Origin: Planctomycetota bacterium
GTDB lineage: Bacteria; Planctomycetota; UBA1135; GCA-002686595
Reading direction: 5' to 3'
DNA length: 64,000 nucleotides
NCBI GenBank assembly: GCA_028278425.1
Contig: JANQEJ010000222.1
Location: forward strand, 1-64,000
Positions 26,709 through 34,884 of the stretch are shown here, piece after piece. Every line of letters starts with the position of its first letter. The stretch's first letter is position 1. Below the pieces are notes generated by a model. The model saw only the letters and a program-made list of their open reading frames with translations, was not told the origin of the DNA and searched no databases. A program made the position numbers and the translations under genes.

Positions 26709-27650
26709 ATGAAGGCGATCGTCTACGAACGCTACGGACCTCCCGAGGTGCTCGAGCTGAGGGAGCTCGACCGGCCGGCGATCGAGGACGAGGACGTGCT
26801 GGTGCGCGTGCGCGCGGTCGCGTTGACGAAGGGCGACTGGCACATGCTGACGTGCACCTGGTTCGCCGTGCGGCTCTTCCAGGGGATGTTCAAGCCCAAG
26901 CGCAAGGTCCTCGGGTTCGACGTGGCGGGAACGATCGAGGCCGTCGGCGCGAAGGCTGCCCGCTTCGAGCCGGGGGACGAGGTCTTCGGCTCGACCGATC
27001 ACATGGGGTGCTTCGCCGAGTACGCGCGCCTGCCGGAGACGGGCGTCGCGCGGAAGCCCGCCGGCCTTAGGTACGAGGAGGCGGCGGCCATCCCAACCGG
27101 GGCGCTGACCGCGCTGCAAGGACTGCGCGACCACGGGAAGATCCGTGCCGGGCAGAGTGTGCTCATCAACGGCGCGTCCGGGGGCGTGGGACTCTTCGCG
27201 GTGCAGATCGCCAAGTCGTTCGGAGCCGAGGTGACGGGCGTCTGCAGCGCGCCCAAGCTGGATTTGGTGCGGTCCGTGGGCGCGGATCACGTCGTCGACT
27301 ACCGCGGGCAGGACTTCCTCGAGCGCGACGAGCGCTACGACCTCCTGCTCGACAACGTCGGCGACCGCCCGCTGGCGGATTGCAAGGGCGCGCTGGCGCG
27401 CGGCGGGATCTACGTCGCGGTCTCGGGGTCGCCGATGCGCTCGCTGTGGGTCGGGCTGGCCGGCGGGAAGAACGCGATCTCGTTCGTCTCGAAACCGAAC
27501 CACGCGGACCTGGACTTCCTGCGCGGGCTCGTCGAGGACGGCAAGCTGAAGCCGGTCGTCGACCGGACCTATCCGCTGGACGAGGCGGTAGCCGCGTTCC
27601 GGTACTTCGGCGAGGGGAACGCGAGAGGCAAGGTCGTCCTCACGGTGTAA
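26709..27650 (+). CDS. NAD(P)-dependent MDR oxidoreductase (quinone-oxidoreductase-like)
   Basis: 313 residues. Medium-chain dehydrogenase/reductase layout: GroES-like domain with MKAIVYERYGPPEVLEL, GFDVAGTIEAVG and FGSTDHMGCFAEYA, then a Rossmann domain with LINGASGGVGLFAVQIAKSF. The C-terminus RTYPLDEAVAAFRYF and GNARGKVVLTV is typical of zinc-independent quinone oxidoreductase-like members; the cysteine zinc ligands of alcohol dehydrogenases are absent. Substrate unknown. The next gene, yciB, has its own promoter box, so this gene may be monocistronic. Confidence 0.92.
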   Translation: MKAIVYERYGPPEVLELRELDRPAIEDEDVLVRVRAVALTKGDWHMLTCTWFAVRLFQGMFKPKRKVLGFDVAGTIEAVGAKAARFEPGDEVFGSTDHMGCFAEYARLPETGVARKPAGLRYEEAAAIPTGALTALQGLRDHGKIRAGQSVLINGASGGVGLFAVQIAKSFGAEVTGVCSAPKLDLVRSVGADHVVDYRGQDFLERDERYDLLLDNVGDRPLADCKGALARGGIYVAVSGSPMRSLWVGLAGGKNAISFVSKPNHADLDFLRGLVEDGKLKPVVDRTYPLDEAVAAFRYFGEGNARGKVVLTV

Positions 27651-27676
27651 GCCGCCGCACCCGGCCGCGAGGCGGC

Positions 27677-27686
27677 AGTGTACACT
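27677..27686 (+). promoter_or_regulatory. Promoter element before yciB
   Basis: AGTGTACACT, identical to 26662-26671. TACACT ends 8 nt before ATG 27695, which would give a transcript with almost no leader. Confidence 0.55.
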
Positions 27687-27694
27687 CCCCCGCC

Positions 27695-28288
27695 ATGACC
27701 GAACCGGAGAAGCCGCCGCCCAACCCGTGGGTCAAGATCGCGCTCGAGATGGGGCCGCTGCTCCTGTTCCTCGTCGTTTACACGAAGTGGGACATCTACG
27801 TGGCGACGGCGGTGTTCATGGTGACGAGCGTGACCTCGCTCACGGTCACGTACGTTCGCGAGCGCAAGTGGCCGAAGATGCTGCTCGTCTCGACGGTGCT
27901 CGTCCTGATCCTCGGCGGGTTGACGATCTGGCTCCAGAACGACACGTTCATCAAGGTCAAGGTCACGATCGTCAACGCGCTCTTCGGCGCGACGCTGCTG
28001 GCGGGCATGGCGTTCCGCCGGCCGTTCATCAAGATGGTCATGGGCGCAGCGATCCGGCTCACCGACGACGGGTGGAGCAAGCTCACCTGGTGCTGGATCG
28101 GCTACTTCGCGGGCGTCGCGGCGCTGAACGAGCTGATCTGGCGCAACTTCTCCACCGACTTCTGGGTCAAGTTCAAGACGATCGCCCTGCCGGTACTATC
28201 GATCGCCTTCTTCCTCTGCCTCGTACCGATGATCAGCCGCCACGAGATTCCCGAGGAGAGCGAGGAAGAGGCGGCCGAGACGAGCTAG
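27695..28288 (+). CDS. yciB: YciB-like inner membrane protein (septation protein A family)
   Basis: 197 residues with about five to six membrane helices. The family pattern is clear: GPLLLFLVVYTKWDIYVATA, the RKWPKMLLVSTVLVLILGG helix, FIKVKVTIVNALFGATLLAG, then WSKLTWCWIGYFAGVAALNE and NFSTDFWVKFKTIALPVLS. YciB affects envelope and membrane-potential homeostasis and cell division in Proteobacteria; its role in this lineage is not established. It is slightly longer than the usual ~180 residues because of an acidic C-terminal tail. An ECF sigma gene follows after 4 nt. Confidence 0.92.
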   Translation: MTEPEKPPPNPWVKIALEMGPLLLFLVVYTKWDIYVATAVFMVTSVTSLTVTYVRERKWPKMLLVSTVLVLILGGLTIWLQNDTFIKVKVTIVNALFGATLLAGMAFRRPFIKMVMGAAIRLTDDGWSKLTWCWIGYFAGVAALNELIWRNFSTDFWVKFKTIALPVLSIAFFLCLVPMISRHEIPEESEEEAAETS

Positions 28289-28292
28289 AGCG

Positions 28293-28922
28293 ATGTCCGA
28301 CCACGAGCCCGAGCGCGAGACCGTCGATCTGGTGCGGCGCGCGCAGGCGGGGGACGACGACGCCTTCGAGGACGTCGTTCGGCGGGCCTATCCGAAGGTG
28401 CGCCAGATCGTGCGCGCGCGCATCGGGCCGGGGCTGCGCCAAGTGGCCGAATCCGGCGACGTCGTGCAGGAGGCGATGGGAGAGGTCGTGCGCGGGCTCG
28501 GCGACTTCGAGATGCGCGACGACGACGCGCTCATCAAGTGGATCGCGGGGCTCGTCGAGAACCGGCTGCGCGACATGGCGAAGTACCACGGGCGCGCGAA
28601 GCGCGACGCGGGGCGCGTGATCCCGCTCGTGCCGAAGGCGCCGGGGGACACGACGAACGCGATCGATCCGGCGCGGTCGACGCAGACGCCGCTCGAGAAG
28701 GCGTCGGACCGCGAGATGGCGGAGCGATTGCGCGTTGCCGTGAAGGCGCTCGAGCCGAAGCACCGCGAGGTGATCGAGCGGCGCGGCGAGGGGCTCACCT
28801 GGGGCGAGGTCGCGAAGGCGATGGACCTTCCCAGCGAAGGCGCCGCGCGCATGCTCCACTCGCGCGCCAAGGTCGCGCTGATGAACGCCGTGGCGAAGGG
28901 GACGGGCGACGGCTCCGTCTGA
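28293..28922 (+). CDS. ECF sigma factor paired with a Ser/Thr kinase
   Basis: 209 residues. Region 2 (LVRRAQAGDDDAFEDVVRRA to SGDVVQEAMGEVVRGLGDF) and region 4 (LEPKHREVIERRGEGLTWGE to AARMLHSRAKVALMNA) are separated by a linker. It lies directly before a transmembrane-type Ser/Thr kinase, the arrangement of planctomycete kinase-linked ECF groups, in which phosphorylation is thought to control the sigma factor instead of a classical anti-sigma factor. No anti-sigma gene is present here. The 4-nt spacing after yciB suggests co-transcription. Confidence 0.9.
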   Translation: MSDHEPERETVDLVRRAQAGDDDAFEDVVRRAYPKVRQIVRARIGPGLRQVAESGDVVQEAMGEVVRGLGDFEMRDDDALIKWIAGLVENRLRDMAKYHGRAKRDAGRVIPLVPKAPGDTTNAIDPARSTQTPLEKASDREMAERLRVAVKALEPKHREVIERRGEGLTWGEVAKAMDLPSEGAARMLHSRAKVALMNAVAKGTGDGSV

Positions 28923-29034
28923 GGCAGCGGAGGAGGCCTTCGCCGCGTTCCTCGCTCGCCGCGAGGAGGGCGAGGAGGTTTCGCTCGAAGAGCTCTGCGC
29001 GGAGCATCCCGGTATCGCGGACGAGCTGCGCGAG

Positions 29035-31230
29035 ATGTACGCGCTCTGGAGCCGGATCGAACCGCTGATGGACGTCACGCTGCCGGACCTCGACGACGAA
29101 GCTCCGCCCGAGGAGCGCTACGCGATCGAGGACGAGCTCGGCCGCGGCGGGATGGGTGTCGTGTTCCGCGTGTTCGACGGCGCGCTGAAGCGCCGGCTCG
29201 CGATGAAGGTGATCCGGCCCGGCGGACGGCGTGACCGTTTCCTGGAGGAAGCGCGCATCACCGGCAACCTCGTACACCCCGGCATCGTGCCGATCCACGA
29301 GCTCCACGCGGACCGGGACGGCAACGCCGCGTACACGATGCCGCTCGTCGAGGGGCACACGCTCGAGGAGGTCTTCGCCTTCGTCGAGCGCGGCGAAGAA
29401 GGCTGGACGCGAACGCGCGCCCTCGGCGTGTTGCTGCGCGTGTGCGAGGCGATGGCCTACGCGCACGCGCAAGGCGTGATCCACCGCGACCTGAAGCCGT
29501 CGAACGTCATGGTCGGGCGGTTCGGCGAGACGTACGTGATGGACTGGGGGCTCGCCCGCGTCGTCGGTGAGGCCGATCCCAAGGACATCCGCCTGAGGCC
29601 GTACGCCGACGACGAGGAGACCGGCGCGCCGCTGGTAACGATGGACGGCGACGTCGTGGGGACGCCGGCGTACATGCCGCCCGAGCAGGCGGCGGGGCGG
29701 GTCGAAGAGGTCGGGCCGCAGTCCGACGTCTACGGGATCGGCGCGACGCTCTATCACCTTCTGTCGCTGAAGCGACCCTTCGGCGCCGATCCCACGTCGA
29801 CGCCGCGCGAGGTGCTCGACGCCGTGATCGCGGGGCCGCCGCCTCCGCTTCGCGACGCGCCCGCGGAGCTCGTGGCGATCTGCGAGCGGGCGATGGCGCG
29901 CGACGGCGCGCGGCGCTACGCGAGCATGGAAGAGCTCGCCGGCGACCTACGCGCGTATCTCGAAGGCCGCGTCGTCAGCGCGTACGAGAGCGGCGGCTGG
30001 GCGGAGCTCCGCAAGTGGATCCAGCGCAACCGCGGGCTCGCCGCGGCGATCGCGGCGGTCGTCGTCGTCACGGTGATCGGGCTCGTGGCCGTCGCGCGGC
30101 AGGAGCGTGCTCGCGCGCTCGAGGCCGTGCTCGAGACCGACGCGTACCGGTTGCGGCGTCTCGAGGAGGAGGCGGACGAGCTCTGGCCGGCGCGGGAACG
30201 GATGATCGCGCGCTACGACGACTGGCTGGAGCGCTTTGAGGAGCTTCGCGCACGCCGACGGCAGCATGAGGAACGGCTCAACCGTGCCGCCGAGAACCGC
30301 CAAGACGCGCTCCGCGAAGTCGTCGACGCCTACGCGCGGCTCGGAGCTGCGGACGGTCCGCTGGAGAGCATCCGCGACCGCAGGGAGTACGCGCGCCAGG
30401 TCGAGCGGCGCACCGTCGACGACTACCGCGAGAAGTGGGACGGCATGATCGAGTCGATCCGCAGGGTCCACGGCATCGAGCTCACGCCGCAGGTGGGCCT
30501 GGTCCCGCTCGGGGTCAACCCGCGCTCGGAGCTCTACGAGTTCGCGCACCTCGCGAGCGGCAAGCCCGCGCGGCTCGGCCCCGACGGTCGCCTTGCCATG
30601 AAGGAGGAGACCGGCATCGTTCTGGTGCTGATCCCCGGCGGCACTTTCCAGATGGGAGCGAGCAAGGGGCTGGCCGAGGGCGAGCCGCACGAGGTCACGC
30701 TCGATCCCTTCTTCCTCTCCAAGTACGAGATGACGCAGGCGCAGTGGGAGCGCATCGCCGGCTCGAATCCGAGCATCCGCGACCTTGGACCGACGCATCC
30801 CGTGGGCGGGGTGACGTGGAACGCCGCGACCGAGATGATGCGGCGTTATGACCTCGAGCTTCCTACGGAGGCGCAATGGGAGTACGCGGCGCTCGCTGGA
30901 GAGAAGTGGACGGACGAGCGTCTCGACCGGGAGAACCTCGGCCCAACCGGCGCGCTGCCGGTCGGCAGCTTCGAGGCGAACCCCTTCGGCCTCCACGACA
31001 TGCTCGGCAACGTGTTCGAGTGGTGCCGCGACGGCTGGGGTGCTTACTCGCTGCCCGTCGAGCCGGGCACCGGCGAGCGCGTCGTCGCCGAACCAACGTT
31101 CCGCGTGTACCGCGGCGGGACGTACAACGTCCTCGTCGACGTCGTCGGGCCGTCGCTGCGCCTGCGCGACGGTCCGGACTTCCGGGCGGCCGTGACGGGG
31201 CTCCGACCGGCACGCCGGATCGACGAATGA
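29035..31230 (+). CDS. Membrane Ser/Thr protein kinase with C-terminal FGE/SUMF1-like domain
   Basis: 731 residues from ATG 29035. Kinase motifs: Gly loop GRGGMG (36-41), Lys58 in LAMKVI, HRDLKPSN, DWG in place of DFG (VMDWGLAR), and YMPPEQ. One membrane helix (AAAIAAVVVVTVIGLVAV) follows, then a coiled region and a formylglycine-generating-enzyme-like domain (VLIPGGTFQMGASKG, LSKYEMTQAQWERIAG, GNVFEWCRDGWG, YRGGTYN). The FGE-like domain is probably a sensor or scaffold, not an oxidase. The kinase's usual N-terminal helix is encoded in frame upstream from 28921 (EAFAAFLARREEG...AEHPGIADELREMY), but no ATG, GTG or TTG exists there before a stop at 28882, so the true start is uncertain. Confidence 0.88.
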   Translation: MYALWSRIEPLMDVTLPDLDDEAPPEERYAIEDELGRGGMGVVFRVFDGALKRRLAMKVIRPGGRRDRFLEEARITGNLVHPGIVPIHELHADRDGNAAYTMPLVEGHTLEEVFAFVERGEEGWTRTRALGVLLRVCEAMAYAHAQGVIHRDLKPSNVMVGRFGETYVMDWGLARVVGEADPKDIRLRPYADDEETGAPLVTMDGDVVGTPAYMPPEQAAGRVEEVGPQSDVYGIGATLYHLLSLKRPFGADPTSTPREVLDAVIAGPPPPLRDAPAELVAICERAMARDGARRYASMEELAGDLRAYLEGRVVSAYESGGWAELRKWIQRNRGLAAAIAAVVVVTVIGLVAVARQERARALEAVLETDAYRLRRLEEEADELWPARERMIARYDDWLERFEELRARRRQHEERLNRAAENRQDALREVVDAYARLGAADGPLESIRDRREYARQVERRTVDDYREKWDGMIESIRRVHGIELTPQVGLVPLGVNPRSELYEFAHLASGKPARLGPDGRLAMKEETGIVLVLIPGGTFQMGASKGLAEGEPHEVTLDPFFLSKYEMTQAQWERIAGSNPSIRDLGPTHPVGGVTWNAATEMMRRYDLELPTEAQWEYAALAGEKWTDERLDRENLGPTGALPVGSFEANPFGLHDMLGNVFEWCRDGWGAYSLPVEPGTGERVVAEPTFRVYRGGTYNVLVDVVGPSLRLRDGPDFRAAVTGLRPARRIDE

Positions 31231-31275
31231 GCTCCCGGCTGGGCAAACCGCGCGCCTTCGGTTAGAAGCGGAAGC

Positions 31276-33177
31276 ATGAGCTGGAGAGCTTGCCCCCTGC
31301 CCTTCGCCTTCGTCCTCGCCCTCGTTGCTTCGTCCTCGGCTCAATCCCTTCCCCCCGATTTCGAGTCCGTTCCGCTCAGCGGTTCGTTCAGCCGACCCAA
31401 TGGCCTGGTCATTTCGGACGACGGTCTGTTCTTCGTCATCGAGCAGAGCGGGAGGGTGCGCATCCATGACGGCCAGTCGCGCCAGGCGCCGTCGTTCCTC
31501 GACCTGAGCGACGAGGTCAACCACGATCACGACCGCGGCCTCTTGGGCGTTGCGCTACACCCGGGTTTCCAGCCGGACGGCGGACCGACGTCGTGGGTCT
31601 ACTTCCTGTACACGGTGTCGCCGGTCTTTGGGCAGGACATGGACTACGACGAGAACGACCAGTACTCGTTCTCGCGTCTCACGCGTTACCGCGCGATCAC
31701 CTCGGGCCCGTTCGTCCTCGCCGACACGTCGTCGCGGCAGATTCTGCTCGGGAATCAGCTCCCCGACGGGTCGGTGCCCGACTGCATCGCGAGCCTCCAC
31801 AACAGCCACAGCAACGGCTCGCTGCACTTCGCCGACGACGGTTCGCTGCTCGTCGCCACGGGCGACGGCGCGCACTACGACTTCACCGACACGGGCGGCG
31901 CGGATGACGAGGGGTTCGACGATTGGGTGCACCCGGTGACGGGTCTTCGAGGTCCGACGCCCGCCGACCAGGACTCCGGCGCGTTCCGCGCGCAGGACCT
32001 TCGCTCGCTCGCGGGCAAGGTGCTGCGGATCGACCCGGCCACGGGAAACGGCTACCCCTCGAACCCCTTCTACGACGGCGACGTGACCTCGAACGCGTCG
32101 CGGGTCTGGGTCCTCGGACTGCGCAACCCGTTCCGCACGCTGGTCTTCCCCGGGACGGGCGCGAGCGACCCCGCGCTCGGCCAGCCGAACGTGATCGCCA
32201 TCGGCGACGTCGGCTACAACACGTGGGAGGAGCTCAGCATCTGCACCGGCGGCGAGAACCTCGGCTGGCCTTGCTTCGAAGGTTTCAACTCTCTCTTTGC
32301 GTACCAGAGCTTCAACCCCGGCTCGCCGCAGTTTCCCAACTGCAACACCGCGATGTCCGGGACACGGACCGACCCGATCGCCGCCTGGCACCACTTCCTC
32401 CCGGGGAACTACAAGCCGCCGGGCACGTACGTCGCCGAGGACGGCAGCCCGCTTCCGGGCTTCATCGGCGCGGCCGCGATCGGCGGAACCGTGTACACCG
32501 GCGGGACGTACCCCGACCTCTACGACGGGCGTATCTTCTTCGGCGACTACGGGCCGGGCTTCATCAAGACGATCGAGGTCGACGGGAACTACGACCTGGT
32601 CGCGATCCGTCCCTTCGCCGCGAACCTGGGACAGATCGTCGCGGTCGAGCGGCATCCGGTCACGGGCGATCTCTACTACGTGCGAGTGAACGCCGGCCGG
32701 ATCTACCAGATCCGCTACAACGATCCGGACGCCGTACAGGTCTACGGCTGCGACGTGAACCCGGGCGGCAGTCTGACCGCGTCCAACGTCGACGCGTATC
32801 CGGGCGGCTCGGTCGACTTCGCGCTGCACAACCCGCTCGGCACGCAGTCGCCGGGCGCGTTGACGCTGCTCGGCGTGGGAGCCGCGCCGGATCCGGCGTT
32901 CCCGTGCGGAACGGTGGTCCCCGGCTACGGGATGGGAGGTCCGCTCGCGGGTGGAGAGTTCCTGCTCGACCTCACGCCGGGCGTCCCGCTTGGAACGACT
33001 TCGGGACCGGCGTGGCAAGGCTCGCCTGCGACCGTGCCGATGCCGATACCCTTCCTCCTCACTCTGGCCGGCGCGACGGCCTACGTGCAGGGGGTGATCA
33101 TCGACCCGACCGCGGGCGGTGGCTCGGGCGCGATCTTCGGCCTGACCGAGGCGATCGAGCTCGCGATCGGCTCGTAA
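31276..33177 (+). CDS. Secreted PQQ-dependent sugar dehydrogenase-like protein (GSDH family)
   Basis: 633 residues with a signal peptide (...FAFVLALVASSSAQS). The six-bladed propeller of soluble glucose dehydrogenase-type proteins is recognisable: SFSRPNGLVISDDGLFFVIE, DRGLLGVALHPGF, HNSHSNGSLHFADDGSLLVA, SLAGKVLRIDPATGNG, RVWVLGLRNPFRTLV and NTWEELSICTGGENLGWPCF. These enzymes oxidise sugars with PQQ and pass electrons to a soluble or membrane acceptor; the substrate is unknown. The last ~140 residues are a module of the same type as the C-terminus of the FG-GAP protein at 234 (NPLGTQSPGALTLLGVG, PGYGMGGPLAGGEFLLDL). Confidence 0.9.
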   Translation: MSWRACPLPFAFVLALVASSSAQSLPPDFESVPLSGSFSRPNGLVISDDGLFFVIEQSGRVRIHDGQSRQAPSFLDLSDEVNHDHDRGLLGVALHPGFQPDGGPTSWVYFLYTVSPVFGQDMDYDENDQYSFSRLTRYRAITSGPFVLADTSSRQILLGNQLPDGSVPDCIASLHNSHSNGSLHFADDGSLLVATGDGAHYDFTDTGGADDEGFDDWVHPVTGLRGPTPADQDSGAFRAQDLRSLAGKVLRIDPATGNGYPSNPFYDGDVTSNASRVWVLGLRNPFRTLVFPGTGASDPALGQPNVIAIGDVGYNTWEELSICTGGENLGWPCFEGFNSLFAYQSFNPGSPQFPNCNTAMSGTRTDPIAAWHHFLPGNYKPPGTYVAEDGSPLPGFIGAAAIGGTVYTGGTYPDLYDGRIFFGDYGPGFIKTIEVDGNYDLVAIRPFAANLGQIVAVERHPVTGDLYYVRVNAGRIYQIRYNDPDAVQVYGCDVNPGGSLTASNVDAYPGGSVDFALHNPLGTQSPGALTLLGVGAAPDPAFPCGTVVPGYGMGGPLAGGEFLLDLTPGVPLGTTSGPAWQGSPATVPMPIPFLLTLAGATAYVQGVIIDPTAGGGSGAIFGLTEAIELAIGS

Positions 33178-33198
33178 GTTCGACGTCTCCAGGTGTTA

Positions 33199-33239
33199 CC
33201 GCGGCTCCGCCCGCCCGGTCCCCGAGGCGGGCGCCGCGG
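33199..33239 (+). terminator. GC-rich stem-loop between convergent genes
   Basis: CCGCGGC at 33199-33205 pairs with GCCGCGG at 33233-33239, and the inner GCCCGCC pairs with GGCGGGC with a small bulge. It lies 22 nt after the sugar dehydrogenase stop and before the convergent kelch gene, a natural place for a bidirectional terminator. No U-run is evident. Confidence 0.5.
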
Positions 33240-33285
33240 AATCGATCCCCTTGGGTGGGTGGGGGTTAGGGATGGGTTTTCGGAC

Positions 33286-34839
33286 TCAACAGCCAGGCTC
33301 GATCCCGGTCACGACGTCCCCGCTCTTGTCCGCCGCGGCCCCGGCGCCGCCGCCGCTGCCGATGACGAGGATGCGCAGCCCCTCCAGCAGGGCGAACCGC
33401 CCGCCGAGCCGATCCTCGTGCAGCACGCCGCCGCGCACCCAGACGGAATAGGTGTCGTCCATCACCCAGACGTTGCGGTTGAAGTTGAACGTCCCCGTCG
33501 CGAGGTCGAGGCCGTTCAGCCCGGCGCCGAAGCCGTAGACTACCTTGCCGCCGCGCGGGATGCAGATGAGCTGCCCACAGCGGATCGACTGCGGCACGGG
33601 TGTCTTCGACGACCAGGTCTCCGTTCCATGATCGAAGACGTACGTGTCGTCGTGCACGCTCGTCGAGAGCGTCGCGAAGTCCACGTCCGCGCCGCCGACG
33701 GCGATGACGTCCCCCGTAAACGCCGGCGCGATGCCGAGGTGCATGCGCCGGTCGGGCAGCGGATCGGTCAGCCCCACTCCCCCGCCGCCGGCCGGGTCGT
33801 AGAGCAGGCACGCGTCGGTCGTCGACGGTCCGAGGCCGGCGGGCGATTCGACGCCGCCGGCGATGAGGACCTTGCCACTGCCGAGCAGCGCGGCCTCGGC
33901 CGTCGTAAGCGGCGCCGGCAGCGCCGGTCCCGCGGACCACACGCCCGTCGCGGGATTGTAGATCTCCGTCGTGGCGAGCGCGGTGAACATGCTCGCCGGC
34001 CAGCCGATCGGGTGCGCGGCGTCGAAGCCGGTGCTGCCGCCGGCGACGAAAACGCGGCCGTCGCCCAGCTTGGTCGCCGTGTGCATCACGCGCGGCGACG
34101 ACATCGAGCCCGTCGCGGTTGCGCTCCCCGTCGACGGGTTATAGATCGCGCAGCTTGCGAGCGCGCCGGCGCCGTCGATGCCACCGCTCAGCAGCACACG
34201 CCCGTCGTCGAGCAGCGTCGCGCGGTGATGGCTGCGCGCCTCGGGCAGCGCAGCGGGCGACGGCACGAAGCTCTGCGTCTGAGGGTCGAAGAGCGAGATG
34301 GAATCGTGGAAGACCGGCGGCACGTCGGGCGACTGGCCGCCGGCGACGAGGACCGTGCCGTCGTCGAGGGTCGTCGCGGACGGCCACCGCCGCGCGTCGC
34401 CGTCGTCGTTGAGCGCGAGATGCGCTTCCCCCGGCAGGCTGAGGACGAACTTGACCTGATTGGAGAGCTCGTCCGCCAGCGTCGCAGCGCCCGGGAACGT
34501 CAACGCCTGCGCATAGAGCGGAAACCCGGAGAGCGCCGGGTTCGCGGGGAACGGGTAGCTCACGGTCGCGCTCCCTCCCGCGGACAGGAACCCGACGTCG
34601 GCAAAGCTCAGAAGGTCGAGCCCCACGTCGAGCAAGCGCGGATCGAAGGGATCGAGCAGCGCGAGCGGGGTCGGGCCTTCGTTGAGCGATGGCAGCAGGA
34701 AATAGCCCGCGCCGGACGCGCCGCCGGAGAGCGAGTAGTCGACGCCGCTCCCGAGCACGCCGTCGGACCAGGAGAGCGAGAGCTGCGCGTGGGCGGCTCC
34801 CGCGAGCGCGATGGGTACGAGGAGGCTGGCAAGCTTCAT
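33286..34839 (-). CDS. Secreted kelch-repeat protein
   Basis: 517 residues from ATG 34839 (6 nt after TAGGAT) with signal peptide MKLASLLVPIALAGAAHA. The first ~130 residues form a beta module related to the one at the C-termini of the proteins at 234 and 31276 (YPFPANPALSGFPLYAQAL here, IPANPALAGLTIYTQG there). The rest is a kelch propeller with repeated DDGTVLVAGGQ, DDGRVLLSGGI, GDGRVFVAGGS and GSGKVLIAGGV strands, each followed by an IYNP or LYDP segment. Extracellular location is likely; binding partner unknown. Confidence 0.9.
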   Translation of the reverse strand: MKLASLLVPIALAGAAHAQLSLSWSDGVLGSGVDYSLSGGASGAGYFLLPSLNEGPTPLALLDPFDPRLLDVGLDLLSFADVGFLSAGGSATVSYPFPANPALSGFPLYAQALTFPGAATLADELSNQVKFVLSLPGEAHLALNDDGDARRWPSATTLDDGTVLVAGGQSPDVPPVFHDSISLFDPQTQSFVPSPAALPEARSHHRATLLDDGRVLLSGGIDGAGALASCAIYNPSTGSATATGSMSSPRVMHTATKLGDGRVFVAGGSTGFDAAHPIGWPASMFTALATTEIYNPATGVWSAGPALPAPLTTAEAALLGSGKVLIAGGVESPAGLGPSTTDACLLYDPAGGGGVGLTDPLPDRRMHLGIAPAFTGDVIAVGGADVDFATLSTSVHDDTYVFDHGTETWSSKTPVPQSIRCGQLICIPRGGKVVYGFGAGLNGLDLATGTFNFNRNVWVMDDTYSVWVRGGVLHEDRLGGRFALLEGLRILVIGSGGGAGAAADKSGDVVTGIEPGC

Positions 34840-34884
34840 ACACCCATCCTAGATCCGCCGGCGAAATCCGGGGGAAGGCTGGGG

